64,000 bases of DNA from Cinclus cinclus (taxonomy: Eukaryota > Chordata > Aves > Passeriformes > Cinclidae), in NCBI RefSeq assembly GCF_963662255.1, contig NC_085046.1, positions 138,337,762 through 138,401,761 of the forward strand, in the 5' to 3' direction. A model generated the notes under the pieces. That model was not told the origin of the DNA. It did no database searches and saw only the letters and a program-made list of their open reading frames with translations. A program made the translations under genes and the position numbers. Positions 30,192 through 42,240 of this stretch are shown in pieces; position 1 is the first letter of the stretch; each line of letters begins with the position of its first letter.

Positions 30192-32819
30192 CTTACCTAC
30201 CTGAGTGTGAACTCATGCAAAGTGTTACTCATAACTGAGGCATTCAAGCTCTCATTCATATTGTACAGTTTCGATTTTAATGAACTGTTACATAAAAAGT
30301 TATTTTCACATAATTCTTCTCTGTTTGTTATAGGACCTGCTTGGATATTATGACAGTTGTGCTCCAAAACAGAAAGAGAGGAGTATAAAACCATCAAATG
30401 ACAAATACAATGACATGTTAGGATATTATTTATTATTTTTAATAATAAAACCTCAATAGTTGGTCACATTAAATAATTTTTATTGCAGAGTCCTAAGGCT
30501 GTCCAAAGCTAGAAGAGCATTTGCTTAAGAAGGCTAAATTATTTCTCTATCAGTTACATTTCTATCTTCTCACACTGATTCTACAATGAAAAAAGCAGAT
30601 GAGCTATCTCCAGTACCTTTCTTAAGAATCTTTCAATCAGGTGATACTGTTATTTTGTATCCCTTATTATTATTTTTGGATTGTGGTAAAAACCCACACA
30701 GTGGAAATACAAGTACAACTTTTCTGAGCTTTCTTATCACCCTAAAAGAAGAATAAAGAATTTACATCACCCCTAAATGCTACATGAAGTCCAGCGGTGT
30801 AATTAGAGCCTTAGGAAAGCATTAAGCACATAACTCCTTCTTCCATTAAGTTCTACTTGTACATAGTCTTAAATACTTACAGGAATTGGAAATGGTATTG
30901 GTTGAGGTAGAGAGCTGCAGTTCAGGTTTTTCTTGTTTTAACTTAGGCTCTCTAAAGATTTCTATCACTCCACATGCTTCAGCAGCACACGAGTTTGGAT
31001 AAGACTTATATTATTCACCACCACAAGGTTTGAAAGCAATATGACACCTCTAACAAGAAATGCAGAAGACTTTTAAGTTAGAGCCTCACACGTCTCACTG
31101 TATTGTTGAGAGGCAATAGTCAATATAGTGTGACCACAGCTATTCCATTTTACCAAGGCAGAGAGCCCTGACTGCCTTCTTGCTCAGAACCTGCTTGATT
31201 CCTGACTTTACAGCCCTGTTAAAACTTCTGCCTGGCACCTAACAAAGATAAAGCTCCCCTGTCCAGGGGACAATTACGCTAAGCATTTCCAGTACATGAC
31301 CACAATACAGCTGCCTGAGGCATGACTGGGGACCAATCAGCACAAAGAGATGTGATCTCCCCACAGACTTGAATTGCATGGGATGGTCACAGTTGCACAC
31401 CAATATTTAAAACTGGAGATGAAAACCCGACTGGATGCCTCTGGAGCAGGAAAGAATACATCAGTCTGCACTGAGCTACTGCATTAGTGGCTGTATGAGT
31501 TACAAGGAACTACTTGGAACACTTTCTATGCTTCCCAAGTGTTAGAAGAGGACACAAGGGCATTCTGTGCCTACTTTGTGGAGGGCAAATCCAACCACGT
31601 CTAAGTTAATCCACTTCCAATGTGGTTTGACAACCAGATGACACACAATTTTTAGTCACAGGGCTTGTTAGTGCAAAACAATTTGAAGTTGAGTTAAACT
31701 AATTTGTTGTCCATGTTGGGCCACTGCAGCTGCAATCAGTTTAAGGACTTCTCAATAACCTCCTACAGAGGACAATTACATGACTTGTCACTGTGGTTTA
31801 CATAAAACAAAACAAGTTCAATATTCCAGCTATGATTTTGGTTCAAGGTCAAATTTGGCAACTTCACTTTTCTGCACTCAAGAAAGCCATTAATTATTGA
31901 AAACCAGCAAGCTGCATGCTTGCTTTTTTTTTAAAAAAAAAAAAAAATCACATATCAATCTAGTATTAGCAAGTCCTCAAATTCTTTGGGAAATCTATTT
32001 AATCATTTTGATATATTTCTGAGAGATAGTATCAAAAGATACTGCTTCCCACAGTCTCTCACTACCAATTATAACTGCAGGTTTGTACAAGAGAGTGTTT
32101 CAGACTACAGTTGTTTATACTGCTCTTTTACTGTGGGTAATTCATTGAGGTATAGAATGGATCCAGCACATCAAAGCTTTTGCTATACAAAAGTGTTAAT
32201 GGCACTGCAGCTTACAGCATTTTTCTGCCAGATGGATGATCATATTGGTGTAACAGTTCCCAGCAATTCTTGCAAGTCAGCAATAGACTGCACAAGATTT
32301 AGTGGATGCTGTTTAGCTAGAGCTTGCTTACATAAAGAGTATGCAAATAGTTGCTTACTACTGAAGGATTCACTCAGATGGAATGTAAAAAAAAAAAACA
32401 AAAAACATACTCTACTCTGCCTTATATTTTCAAGACTACTATGACTAAAAAGAGATAAAGTTTCCATCTTTTTTTCTGTAAGTTGTATTCTGACATCTGG
32501 CATTCCAGAACATGCAATAATGCTCAGGTACTGTAACTGTTTTTTTATTGACAACTAACTATCTCTAATAAAGGAGGCAAGCAAACAAATAAACAGAGAG
32601 TCATCCCTGAAGCACACCTGGTAAAAATAAACAGTCTGTCAGGGAAATGAAAGCCAGGCATCATTCATCAAATTCAACAAAATAAAAAGGCTCTGTGAGC
32701 TCTTCAGAAGTGGTGTCTCTGAAGGTCAGAACTGTATTGCAGCAGTAGGGATCTGTAAGTAAATAGTGCAAGTTCCTCAAAGCTAAATTCCATCAATGTT
32801 AACAGAAATATCTCAATCT
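30192..32819. other. Intron sequence, no recognised element
   Basis: AT-rich, with the T9A15 junction at 31924. The 152-codon plus frame at 31986-32444 has no motif, and no splice or promoter context supports it. Confidence 0.6.
31924..31947. repeat. T9A15 palindromic homopolymer junction
   Basis: Nine T followed directly by fifteen A, a self-complementary stretch able to form a hairpin or an unwinding-prone site. Confidence 0.95.
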
Positions 32820-33160
32820 GTGGCTGCTCAGCCTATAGAACAGAAGGCTTCAGGGAGAGCTGACTGCTGCCTTTCAGTACTTAAAGGGGCCTATAAGAAA
32901 GATAGGGTCAAACTTTGTAGTAAGGCCTGGTTTTTAACCTAAAGGAAGATAGATTCAGACTAGATACAAGGAAGACATTTTTTTAGTGAGGGTGGTGAAA
33001 CAGCAGAACAAGTCACCCAGAGAGGCTGTAGATACCCCTGGAAACATTCAAGGCCAAGGCTGGACAGGGCTTTTAGCAACCTGATCTAGTTGAAGGTGTC
33101 CCTGGCAATGGCAGGGGAGTTGGACTATTCAGATCCTTTTGGGTTGACATTCAAGGGACT
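32820..33160 (+). mobile_element. CR1 LINE 3' fragment
   Basis: It contains the CR1 blocks CTTTCAGTACTTAAAGGGGC, CAGACTAGATACAAGGAAGA and AGTGAGGGTGGTGAAACA, followed by GAAGGTGTCCCTGGCAATGG. The terminal octamer repeats are eroded. Plus strand, 5' truncated. Confidence 0.9.
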
Positions 33161-34720
33161 CCTACAACCTGCTGAAACTGTTGAATGAATCAAGTAGCAA
33201 AAACTTGTATCAAAAATCATGTATGAGAAGTGAAAGAGATTCACAGGAGAATTCTGCTTGCATTTTCCACTCATTTAGGGAATTTTCTGGATATAAGAGT
33301 ATATGTGCCATCAACTAATCCAGAAAATAAATTTTTAAACTAAAATACTAACAAAATAGCAATAAAAACAAGCTCAAGGGGCACACAGTTTTCCAATTCA
33401 TCAGCCTCCTGGGGTTTTGTTTGTTTTTGTGTTTTGTTTGAATTTTTTTAATACTCTTGCATTTTATTTACTCCCTTGCATCTTTAAATATTCCTCTGTT
33501 CTAATACACATCACCACCAGCACACACAAAGCCAATGTTAAAGCTGCACTGCCCAGATCTCAGAAATCAGGAAATGTCAGCTTTCAGGTTCCACATCCTT
33601 TACTCATATTACCACAGAGATTTGGACTATGTGTTCAAATAATAATGTGTTCAAACTGTTGGAAAGCAGGATGGTATTAGGAGGAAATATGCTCATCCTG
33701 GACTCACACTTGTTCCTAAGCATTACCTCTGGTCAGAGAGGATCCTCTGCTAGATGCATCTTCAGCCTGATGTAGCACACTCATAATTACAGCTACATCA
33801 CTGCTTTAAAGATGCATATGGAACAGATTTGAAAACCATGTATACTATGTTTTGAGAGAGAATCCATGAAAATCATTACACACAGAAACTGCATAGACAA
33901 CATATGCATAAGAAATACAATTTATTGCTAATTATTTACTACATAAGGAATGATAGTACATTTCCAGTTTGAAAAATTAATTGTTAAATAAAGCAATATG
34001 AGAAGAAAATGAAAGCTTCCAAAAAAGCATACACTTGATCCACAGAAGAGCAACAGTCCCTCTAAACACATATTCCCTTTACAAACAGAAATGGGCAGTG
34101 CAGCCAAATAGAAGGACTTGTAACCATGACCCATGACATATATTCCTTCCAAAGGAGACCAAATACATGTTTTGGCACATACATACAGCACAGGTGTAGA
34201 TGACCATGATTATAGCTGCTTGACACCTTTTGTAATCATCAAGCATCGCTAAATTTCAACCACTGAAGTTGAAAATTTCCATGTCAGTTATTTTTATCAG
34301 AATGATTTCTTACCCAAATTTCAATGATTTTCAATACAAGGTCAGGGAAAATACTTGCAGTTCAGTTACAAGAATTAAGTGACTGCTGGGAAGAAGAAAA
34401 ATACCCCACAGTTTCTAACTGGAAAGTACAATATGATGGTAAGCCTTTGTACCAATGTGCTGTCTTCATGAAGATCAATGTAAATTTGCTCATGTTAGAA
34501 TCTTCAAAGCATTTCAGGCTGCAACAACTCAACAGACCTACTCAAAGAGTCATTTCAAGAGACTATGCATGCTCCAACCCCAGGCTTAGGGACAGAGTCA
34601 TCCAAGCCAGGTAGTGCCTGTGTGGAGCTGGATACAATGAGAGAACTGTCATGTCTGTACTTCCAAAGGTTTCCACTACTGGAAAGGAAGACTGTACAAC
34701 AGAAGGACAAAAAGTGTCAA

Positions 34721-34795
34721 AACAGAAGAAAAAAAAAAACAACAAACAAAAAACCCCCAAACAAACATAAAAAAAACCCAAAACAAACCAAGCAG
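34721..34795. repeat. A-rich (AAAC/AAACCC) low-complexity tract
   Basis: About 75 bp of A with scattered C and G, including ACAACAAACAAAAAACCCCC. Open frames across it are lysine/asparagine runs and carry no gene signal. Confidence 0.92.
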
Positions 34796-35856
34796 CAGCA
34801 TCACACAAATGAAAAACTAAGTCTAGGACAAAAAAACACTGGAAAGTCCCAGTTAGGTCCTGAATGTGCAGTGCTTTGAATGGACATTAATCAGTAACTG
34901 AAACAGAAGACTCTCAGTACTTCCTCTACAGTCAGCCAGTTGCTGTGAAATTAATTGGCAAAATAAAGCCCTCATGGTCCTCCAGTGACTGGTCCCTGTA
35001 GAAGACTGGAACCTCGCCTACATCTGTAATCACTGTAAGCAGTCAGGGACAGCTCCACTGAATTCAGGTCTGATAATGAGCAATGTGGGAATCGATGCAG
35101 TTCAACATTTTGAGTTGAAGCTGCAGTCTGCAGGTGCACATGCATCCAAGAATGTATTTCCTCACTGCAGAATCACAGACCATTGCCTCAAAGCTCCACC
35201 TCACCCACAGCCCACAAAGGAGTGCTCATGAATACTCTCTGTGATCCTTCACCAGCCTGAGAGCTGTGTTCAGGCAAAGCTGTACCCTACGGCAGTAGTG
35301 CAGATGTAAAAATTATGAGGTCCAGAAAGCAGACTCTCAGATGATTCAGTTTCTCTTTGAACCATTTATGCAGTAGTTTAAGATTTCGCCTTATCAAGGA
35401 AAAAAAAACAACAAACCCAAGAAAAAAATTTGGACAGTTTTATGAACTATATTCTCTGACCTGAGCAGGTAATTGTTTCTGCTTTTGTTAAAGAAAATTC
35501 ATGCACCAAAGTAAAATCTCCTGGAAGCCTACGGTCATTGAACTATTCTGAACGCACATCAGAGAACACCCAAACTTCACAATCTGAATCCCTCAAGAGC
35601 TTTTGCAAAATCTCAAACCCTGAGATTATGTAGTCTATTTAAACCCAAAGAAGCCATAAACCCAGAAAAAAAAGCAAGGGCATTTGCACAAGTAGAATAT
35701 ACTCTTGCCTAAATATCTAACAAACACAGCAAGTGTGAGCCTTACTTTCTGTCAGATTGATGTGATATCTGCACTTTGTAGCTCTAAGTCCCATCCCAGC
35801 AACATAGATAAGCAAACCTTATGGCAATACTGCATGTAGCATATGGAGGCCAAAGA

Positions 35857-35893
35857 TAGTTCAGTGGCTAAAATCCTTCTGCTGATTTGATCC
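35857..35893 (+). other. Possible tRNA-derived SINE remnant
   Basis: TAGTTCAGTGG (35857-35867) fits the Pol III A box and GATTTGATCC (35884-35893) is close to the B box GGTTCGATCC. The spacing is only 27 bp, shorter than in a tRNA, so part of the head would have been lost. No folded tRNA is possible and no SINE tail is obvious. Chance resemblance is a serious alternative. Confidence 0.2.
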
Positions 35894-37900
35894 AGGCTAC
35901 ATGAGTTGATGGCCACACATTTCTGAATTGTAAAACATATTCAAAGGGTTGTACTTTCAAAAGAAATTGTTATTTTTCAGTATCATTTTTAGGACAGTGC
36001 AAGAGTCACATCTAAAGTGACACATGTAAAGAGATCTGCAGGCAACAGTTTGAGAAGTCAGAGTCTCCTACCAGACTGCAAGTTCTGGTACCTGTTCTAG
36101 CAAAAGAGCATCACATGCAGCTTCAGCAACAAATGTTTATCTGCTCTAAGAACAACATGTATATAGACATGGAAAACAGATGGTATTAACAGGCTTGTAC
36201 AGAAATGATGCCTAGGAAGAGAATTAAAGGAATGGCAGGTATGTGAACACGAATCAGCATCCAACTGGGTTTGTAAGAAATGTGTAATAGATTTGTTTAC
36301 AGACATCATCTTTGCATGTCACATTTGATATATTTGTAAAATGCGAGTAACAAGGGAATCCAAAGAGAAGACAGACAAGAACTTCAAAACTCGGATTTAG
36401 ATTTTCCACAATACATGTATCTACCCTAGTTTGTCTCTGGTCGAACACAGGAAAATGCAAGAGATTTGAACCACAGGAGAGGCTGTCAGGAAAATACCAC
36501 ACAGTTCCCTAAGCACAAGTACTTACTCCAAATGTGATAGTTACAACAGGGCTATATCCAGGAGTATGCAGGACTGCTCATATTCAGCCTGAAACGTGAA
36601 TGCCTGTACATCAGTTTTACCCTAGACCCAGTCTGACATACTGACTGAACAAGTGGGAAAACACAGTGTAGAGCACAGAAATAACAATTATTAGATGGTT
36701 TTACCTGTAATTTTGCTAACTAGTTTCTCCTGCTACATTGGATGCCTAATTCAAGGCTCACATGAGCTTGAGGGGTGTTTGCTTCTAAGGGCATAGACCC
36801 TCACGAAGCAGAAAAACAAAACTGCAAATACAAACCATCCCCTACTCAAATTCACAAAATGAGGTTGTAGAGTGTACTGGAATTTAGAGATTGCTGATAC
36901 TTCTGCTGAAGGATCCCTGTGATCATGCAGCCTGGGTAATGCACATGCTTACCATGCACTTTTCCAACCACCTTTCTCGCCTTTTGAGAAGTTGAATTTG
37001 TCAAAGTCTACCATTTTTCCTAGTAGTACTTCCACTGCTGAATGACCTGCAAAGCCAGGATTCATTTTCCGATTACTGAATCACTCAAGCTTCCAATTTC
37101 AGCTTTCGAACACACACTGTTGTCCTGCTAAGTCCCCATATCCAGTTATCAAGTCACCTATCAACCTTCTTTTCAGCAGCTTCATCTCCTGTAGCATGAC
37201 AACATAAGGCTCACCTTCCAGGCTTGGGAAAAGGCTGTGCTCTGCCTTCCATCTACCTCTATGTTACTCTTAAGAGTTAAAACATCATAACTGGACACAG
37301 CATCCTTGTGGATTTAAGCAGCCTAACCTGTGTACACTACAACAATCCCTGCTATTCAATTCAACTTTTATAACAAGAGATTACGTTAGTCCCATTAGCG
37401 TTTCATTTAGAGTACATGTAATGTATCTACCTACTCTACCTCCCAACCCATTTTTTTCCTTGACAGCCTGCTTTCCCAAGGAGAAGAGGCTACACCCACA
37501 GGATGAAGGGTTTTCTCATATACAATACTATATTTGGCTCAATAAAACAAATTTTCTCAGAACTAGTTAGATGGATTATTTATAACACACTTGTACCATT
37601 AAGATACCCTGCTGATTGTTTGCTACCACATCAACTGCTACACTTAGGGAACCAACACAAAGGCTGAACGATGCTGCACAACCAGCTAAATCAGGGGACA
37701 CTAATAAAGGCCCTTTTCATTAGTGTCTCCCTGCATATAGGCATCTGTCAATGAAACAGCCTCATTCCAGCATGGAGCATACAGAATTAAAAAGCACACA
37801 TTTAATTAAGATATCATATGATCCTAAGCTGTGTGCTTTTGGGGCAAAAAAAAGTCCGCATGGTAGCTGTTAAATACTAACTTTGTACCCTTGCCAATAG

Positions 37901-37940
37901 AAAAAAAAAAGACACACACACACACACACAAAAAAAAAAA
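37901..37940. repeat. A-run / (AC)n / A-run microsatellite
   Basis: Ten A bases, then about 20 bp of AC repeat (37912-37931), then another run of A. A typical variable intronic microsatellite. Confidence 0.97.
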
Positions 37941-38727
37941 ATTAACAGGTTAGTTTGACAGGCTGAGCATCAAGATAACTGGTATTACCTATACAATGCA
38001 ATTCTTTGTTGACAGAAGTCCAAATTAACTGTTCCATTCTTTTGGCAGAACTGGCAAGAGGCTAACAGGTCTGTAGCTCCTTGAGTTGAGAGCAATAAAA
38101 AAACCCACAGACCATCACTTATTAGCAGAAAGAAGCTTTCTTCATGAGACAGACTTGGAATGAGTCACTATGATGTGGGTCTGCATATGGCTTAATGGCA
38201 CATAAAAAAGGACTGTACACATCTGTGGATGGCAAATTCAGCAGTAGATTAGCCTAGGATAATGTTTACAGGTGACATTCATCACAATCAAGCTGTCTTT
38301 TGTTTGTTTTTGATAAGCCAATATATGACAAGCTTTATCTATGTGCGTAGAGCATCCATAAACCAATGGACATGAGCAATTTCACAAGGCAATTCAACTA
38401 GAGCTTGACAGTGGATTAGACTACAGTACTTCATAGGTCTGATATGTTCATAACTGATTGTCACATTCCTGGCATTTCTCCAGACAGTGTTTATACCTTA
38501 AAAGAGCTACAAAAATTTGGAACACGCAGCAAACATTTCCTTGCAGGCCATTTGGGATCATTGCACATTTGGCAGTGTTTTTTGAATAACCTTATTAATA
38601 CATCTTCAGGTTCTGAGATACTATATTTAGATCAATAACAAGATAAAAATCTACATATCCTATGCAAAAAAAAAAAAATGTACCTTCAAAGATGTGGTCA
38701 AGGAAAACTTTGATTAAACAGAACAAC

Positions 38728-38860
38728 TGTGCCGACATCCAAAACCCAACTGGATACACTCCTGGATGATTTATTCTAGTTGAACATGCTTGAGCAAGGG
38801 GGTTGGACTAGATAGTTTCAAAAGGACACTTCTAACCAAAGTGCCTACAGGATCTGGTGA
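38728..38860 (+). mobile_element. CR1 LINE 3' terminus, short
   Basis: About 130 bp matching the last part of an older CR1: GCCGACATCCAAAACCCAAC, then GCTTGAGCAAGGGGGTTGGA, CTAGATAGTTTCAAAAGGAC and a degenerate terminal CAGGATCTGGTGA. Confidence 0.85.
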
Positions 38861-39394
38861 TTTTCACCTGCAAACAGGTAAATAATCTCACTTCAGCAAT
38901 TCCCTGCACCCAAGAGAACCTACAGAGAGACTGACTGGGATTTATACACAAACTTGTTTTGAGGATCAAAGATTTAAGTAAAAGACCTCCCTGTAACTGC
39001 AGCACAATGTCACCAGGCCCTGTGCAAGGCAGTTGCCCTGTCAGTACAGCTGACAGGACTGGGATTACATTGACAGTTTGTCTCAAACACATGGCACACT
39101 GACAAAAGATACACATTTCCTCAAGGGCATCATTGTTTGGCATTTCACAAAACGGAACAAAACCTCAATTCCCCTTGGGAGAGCATTTGGGTTTTTTATT
39201 CACTGATTAAGAAGCAACACTCTTGTCTGTGGAACTTGGAGGTTTCTCTTACCAACCTGGCAGGCATAAATTCCTCATGCTTCAAGCAGAAATACTGGAA
39301 AGCAGGGTAACGTCTGCATAGCCTGATGGGTTGGAGACTGCTGAGATTATGAAAAGTTCTGTGGGACAGCTCATGGTTTGACATGATTTTTAGT

Positions 39395-39425
39395 TTTCGT
39401 TTTGTTTTTTTTGTTTGTTTGTTTT
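39395..39425. repeat. (TTTG)n low-complexity tract
   Basis: T-rich stretch with TTTTG/TTTG units, on the opposite strand sense to the AAAC tracts elsewhere in the intron. Confidence 0.9.
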
Positions 39426-39944
39426 AAATTTAGGGTTGTTTGTGGCTTTTTTCTCCCCCATCCTTTTCTGAAGGGTTAAAAGACTAAAATCAAGACTAAA
39501 AGACTAAAATCCACAGAAGGCTGCAGTCACTGAAGAACAGAGCACCTGATTTTCAGCAGCAATACAGCTGTCAAATATAAGCACTCATATATTGGATTAA
39601 GTTTCTATAGTGAACAAGAAGCCATCAGAATAGGAGTCCCCCAGGTTTCATCTGAGGCCAAACACTTAGTATTGATTGCTGTATAACAAGAATTTGCCCC
39701 TCACTTTGGGGCTCAGTGACATTAATGAACCCTCAGGGGAGGGAAGACTGTATTTTTTTTTTTTTTAAAGGAGCCATGTCTTTAGTTCACCTTGTTAAAC
39801 AGGCTCACAGATAAATATGCTTCAGACCAATCACAAGCTTTAGTGTCAGTAGATTCACATTTTTAAGTGTGGGGTTTTAGTTCACAGGTAACAGAATCTA
39901 TTAAAAGATATAAGTTTCTCAGTCGATTCCTCCTTCTGAAGGAA

Positions 39945-40010
39945 GATGTCCACAGATGGGACACAAAGCCTCTTCTGGACATCCATAGATGGGACAGGAA
40001 GCCTTCCTCT
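39945..40010. repeat. Tandem duplication, two units of about 33 bp
   Basis: GATGTCCACAGATGGGACA...GCCTCTTCT is followed directly by GACATCCATAGATGGGACA...GCCTTCCTCT. The units share the core AGATGGGACA and the C/T-rich end. Confidence 0.85.
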
Positions 40011-40559
40011 GCATCAGAGCTGTGCTGGTCACCACTAGGATCTGAGGAATCAGATAAACACTTCTCAGGGTATGCAAATACTTGCTGGGTGAAGGGATGA
40101 AAATCAATTCCTCAATGCAGTAAGGGCTTGGATAGAATCCAATCTTTTTTGTATATTTTTCATTCCAAAAGCTCCTTTCACAGAATCCACAGAAGAACTC
40201 CAGAGCTGGGTCCTTGTACGCTTGCTGAAGAGCCAGGTATTTGTGATCTCCCTGCACTGTGCATTCTGCTATAACAAGGATGAAGCTTGGGGTCAGGTGC
40301 ACTGCCCTGGACCCTGTCAGACTTCCAACCTGTTCAATTAGCTATATCAAATCAAACAATTTCCACTGGAGCACCAAGAGGCACTTCTTTTTAGTGAAAG
40401 CTATTCCTTTGGTAAACCCTGACTAGTAGAGGGCAGACACTTTAGCAACCAAAAAGAGGAGAAAAAAAAAATCTTCGGATTTTATTTTTATTGTAATGTG
40501 AAGGAGGTAGAGAAGGGAAAGAGAAAAAAAAAAAAAAATCCTTTCTCCTGCAGTCTCTT

Positions 40560-40945
40560 CGTAGAAGTCTGAGGCGGCTGGGCCGGTATTCCCAAGAACA
40601 GAACCAAGGAGGGCCGTGTCGAGCGAGGCGCTGACGCGCTCAATAGCGGAGCGGGGCGGCTCCGGACCGCGCTCCCGGGCCGGCCGCGCCCCCTTCAGGC
40701 GGCGCGCGGGGCCGCACCCGCGGGGCCGGGCAAGGCCAGCGGCAAAACCCGCGGATTTCCCAAGGGCGTTCCCGGCTCTGGCCGAGCCCCCGCCCCAGCC
40801 CGGGCCCCCGAGGGGCTCAAGCACTGCAGCGAAGTCCCGAGGGCTGCAGGTGGCTGTTCGCCCAACCGCAGCGGGGGAATTCGGGAGAGGGCAGCTGCAG
40901 AAGGCAGCCCGATTCCTGTGGGCTGTGCCTAGGGTCTCGGCAGAG
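40560..40945. promoter_or_regulatory. Intronic CpG island, candidate alternative or antisense promoter
   Basis: About 385 bp with roughly 44 CpG dinucleotides by hand count, including clusters such as CGGCGCGCGGGGCCG, set in an intron where CpG is otherwise rare. It has several GC-box-like stretches (GGGGCGG, CCCCGCCCC). It matches no CR1 or LTR sequence that I know. Unmethylated CpG islands usually mark promoters (established knowledge). Here the nearest SAMD12 exon on the minus strand is about 27 kb away. On the plus strand a good splice donor (CGAG|GTGAGA) lies at 41117/41118, which would suit an antisense non-coding transcript. The open frames crossing the island (about 115 and 133 codons) are Pro/Arg/Gly/Ala-rich, as any GC-rich DNA would give, and are not called as genes. 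Confidence 0.6.
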
Positions 40946-41176
40946 GAACCGAAACATCCCTGAGAACACAGGGCTGTGACACGTGGCTAATCCAGTTGTT
41001 GGAGACTTGGTGCAAGACTGGAGTCTTTGTCTATGTATATATTATAAACCAGAGACCATGAAGCTGGAATCACAGCATAACTGGTGAAGGGCATCTGGAG
41101 GCAACAGCAAGTCCGAGGTGAGAAGGAACACAGGATATTGTAGACCAACAGGATGAGAGAGATTAAATACACACTT

Positions 41177-41403
41177 AGAACCACAGAATCATTAAGGTTG
41201 GAAAATACCTCCAAGATCAAGTTCAATCTTTGACCAAACACCATCAACCACCATATCAACTAAACCATACAGCGCTAAATGTCATGTCCAGGCATTTCTT
41301 GACAATTTGTGGGGATATGGATTCCAACACCTTCTGCACAGCTTGTTCAAATGCATGACCACCCCGTCAGTGAACAGCTTCTTCCTGTTGTTCAAAACAG
41401 AAG
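41177..41403 (-). mobile_element. CR1 LINE 3' fragment
   Basis: It begins ACCACAGAATCATTAAGGTTGG (complement of a CR1 terminus) and continues AAGTTCAATCTTTGACCAAAC, AACTAAACCATACAGCGC and ATTCCAACACCTTCTGCAC to a block near TGAACAGCTTCTTCCTG. It lies about 230 bp beyond the CpG island. Confidence 0.88.
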
Positions 41404-42170
41404 TCAAACTCTCAGCCATGGCTTCATCCAGGTTCAGACACCAGGAGCTTCCTTCTGCATTTCACTGTGAACTTGGACATACTACTGGACTGAGGAACAT
41501 GGCCAGATAATGATAAGACTACACTAAGACTAAATTCCTGTATCATGACTAGCACATGCTGACAAGTAACAAGCTGAAATAAAAAGAATCAGCTCTAGCT
41601 GCTCACTGATATCACAAACACACACCCACTAAGCAGCAAATTAATGCACTTTTTCAAAATGAAGAACTGTATGGTCCTCTAACAACTCCTCCACTTAATC
41701 AGTCTAGTTTTCCTCACCTACAACTGAGCCATAAAACTGATGTCATAGTTACAAAGCAAAGGCAACAAGTATTTCTTTCCAAACAACAGCACAATGTACC
41801 TGAAAGGAGACCCTGCAATATCTCCTATTTCTTTTTCTGGTACACCAGAATGGGATCCAAAACTTCTGAAGTGTTGCAGAGAAGCCTGACTTGATGGGAA
41901 ATGAGAATTCAGCAGTGCTAATAATCAGTTTAACGAAGCTGGAAAAATAATTTCCAGACTCCACAAATACAGCAGGAGTCTGAAAAAAACCAACACAGAG
42001 TAACAGCCTAAGTAGACTTCAGACAGGGCACCACACTTGGAATTAACACAATTCATACAAAGGTCTAAATATTCAACGGCCAGTTCTAAGGACCCCATCC
42101 TTTGGGCGGAGAGACTCCAGACCATTATGCACCATCTTGAAGTTGTTCATCAGTATTAATCCAGTGGGGA

Positions 42171-42240
42171 AATAAAAAAAAACAAAACAAAAAACAAGCC
42201 AAAAAACAAACAAAACAAAAACAAACAAACAAAACACAAC
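42171..42240. repeat. (AAAC)n-type low-complexity tract
   Basis: About 70 bp composed almost only of A and C, with AAAC, AAAAC and AAAACAAAC units. It may have grown from a degenerate A-tail. Confidence 0.93.

Larger units (their letters stand above)
33161..38727. other. Intron sequence with low-complexity tracts
   Basis: It contains T/G-rich sequence at 33412-33445, the A-rich tract at 34721, the possible SINE head at 35857 and the AC microsatellite at 37901. The remainder is unassigned AT-rich DNA. Confidence 0.6.

Noticed and set aside
30968..31005. U6 snRNA-like string (GCTTCAGCAGCACA)
   Set aside because: Only about 14 bases agree with U6; the rest of the RNA is absent.
31986..32444. 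152-codon plus-strand open frame, the longest in the window
   Set aside because: Composition is Cys/Ser/Leu-rich and random-looking, it ends in a poly-lysine stretch from an A run, and no promoter or splice signal supports it.
39919..40302. 127-codon minus-strand frame with Cys pairs, downstream of the CpG island
   Set aside because: The frame opens with GTG and has no ATG until near its end, matches no family I know, and part of it is a tandem duplication. Length is within what chance gives in 64 kb.
40423..40824. 133-codon minus frame and 115-codon plus frame over the CpG island
   Set aside because: Both are Pro/Arg/Gly/Ala-rich frames caused by GC content and lack stop-poor codon structure outside the island.
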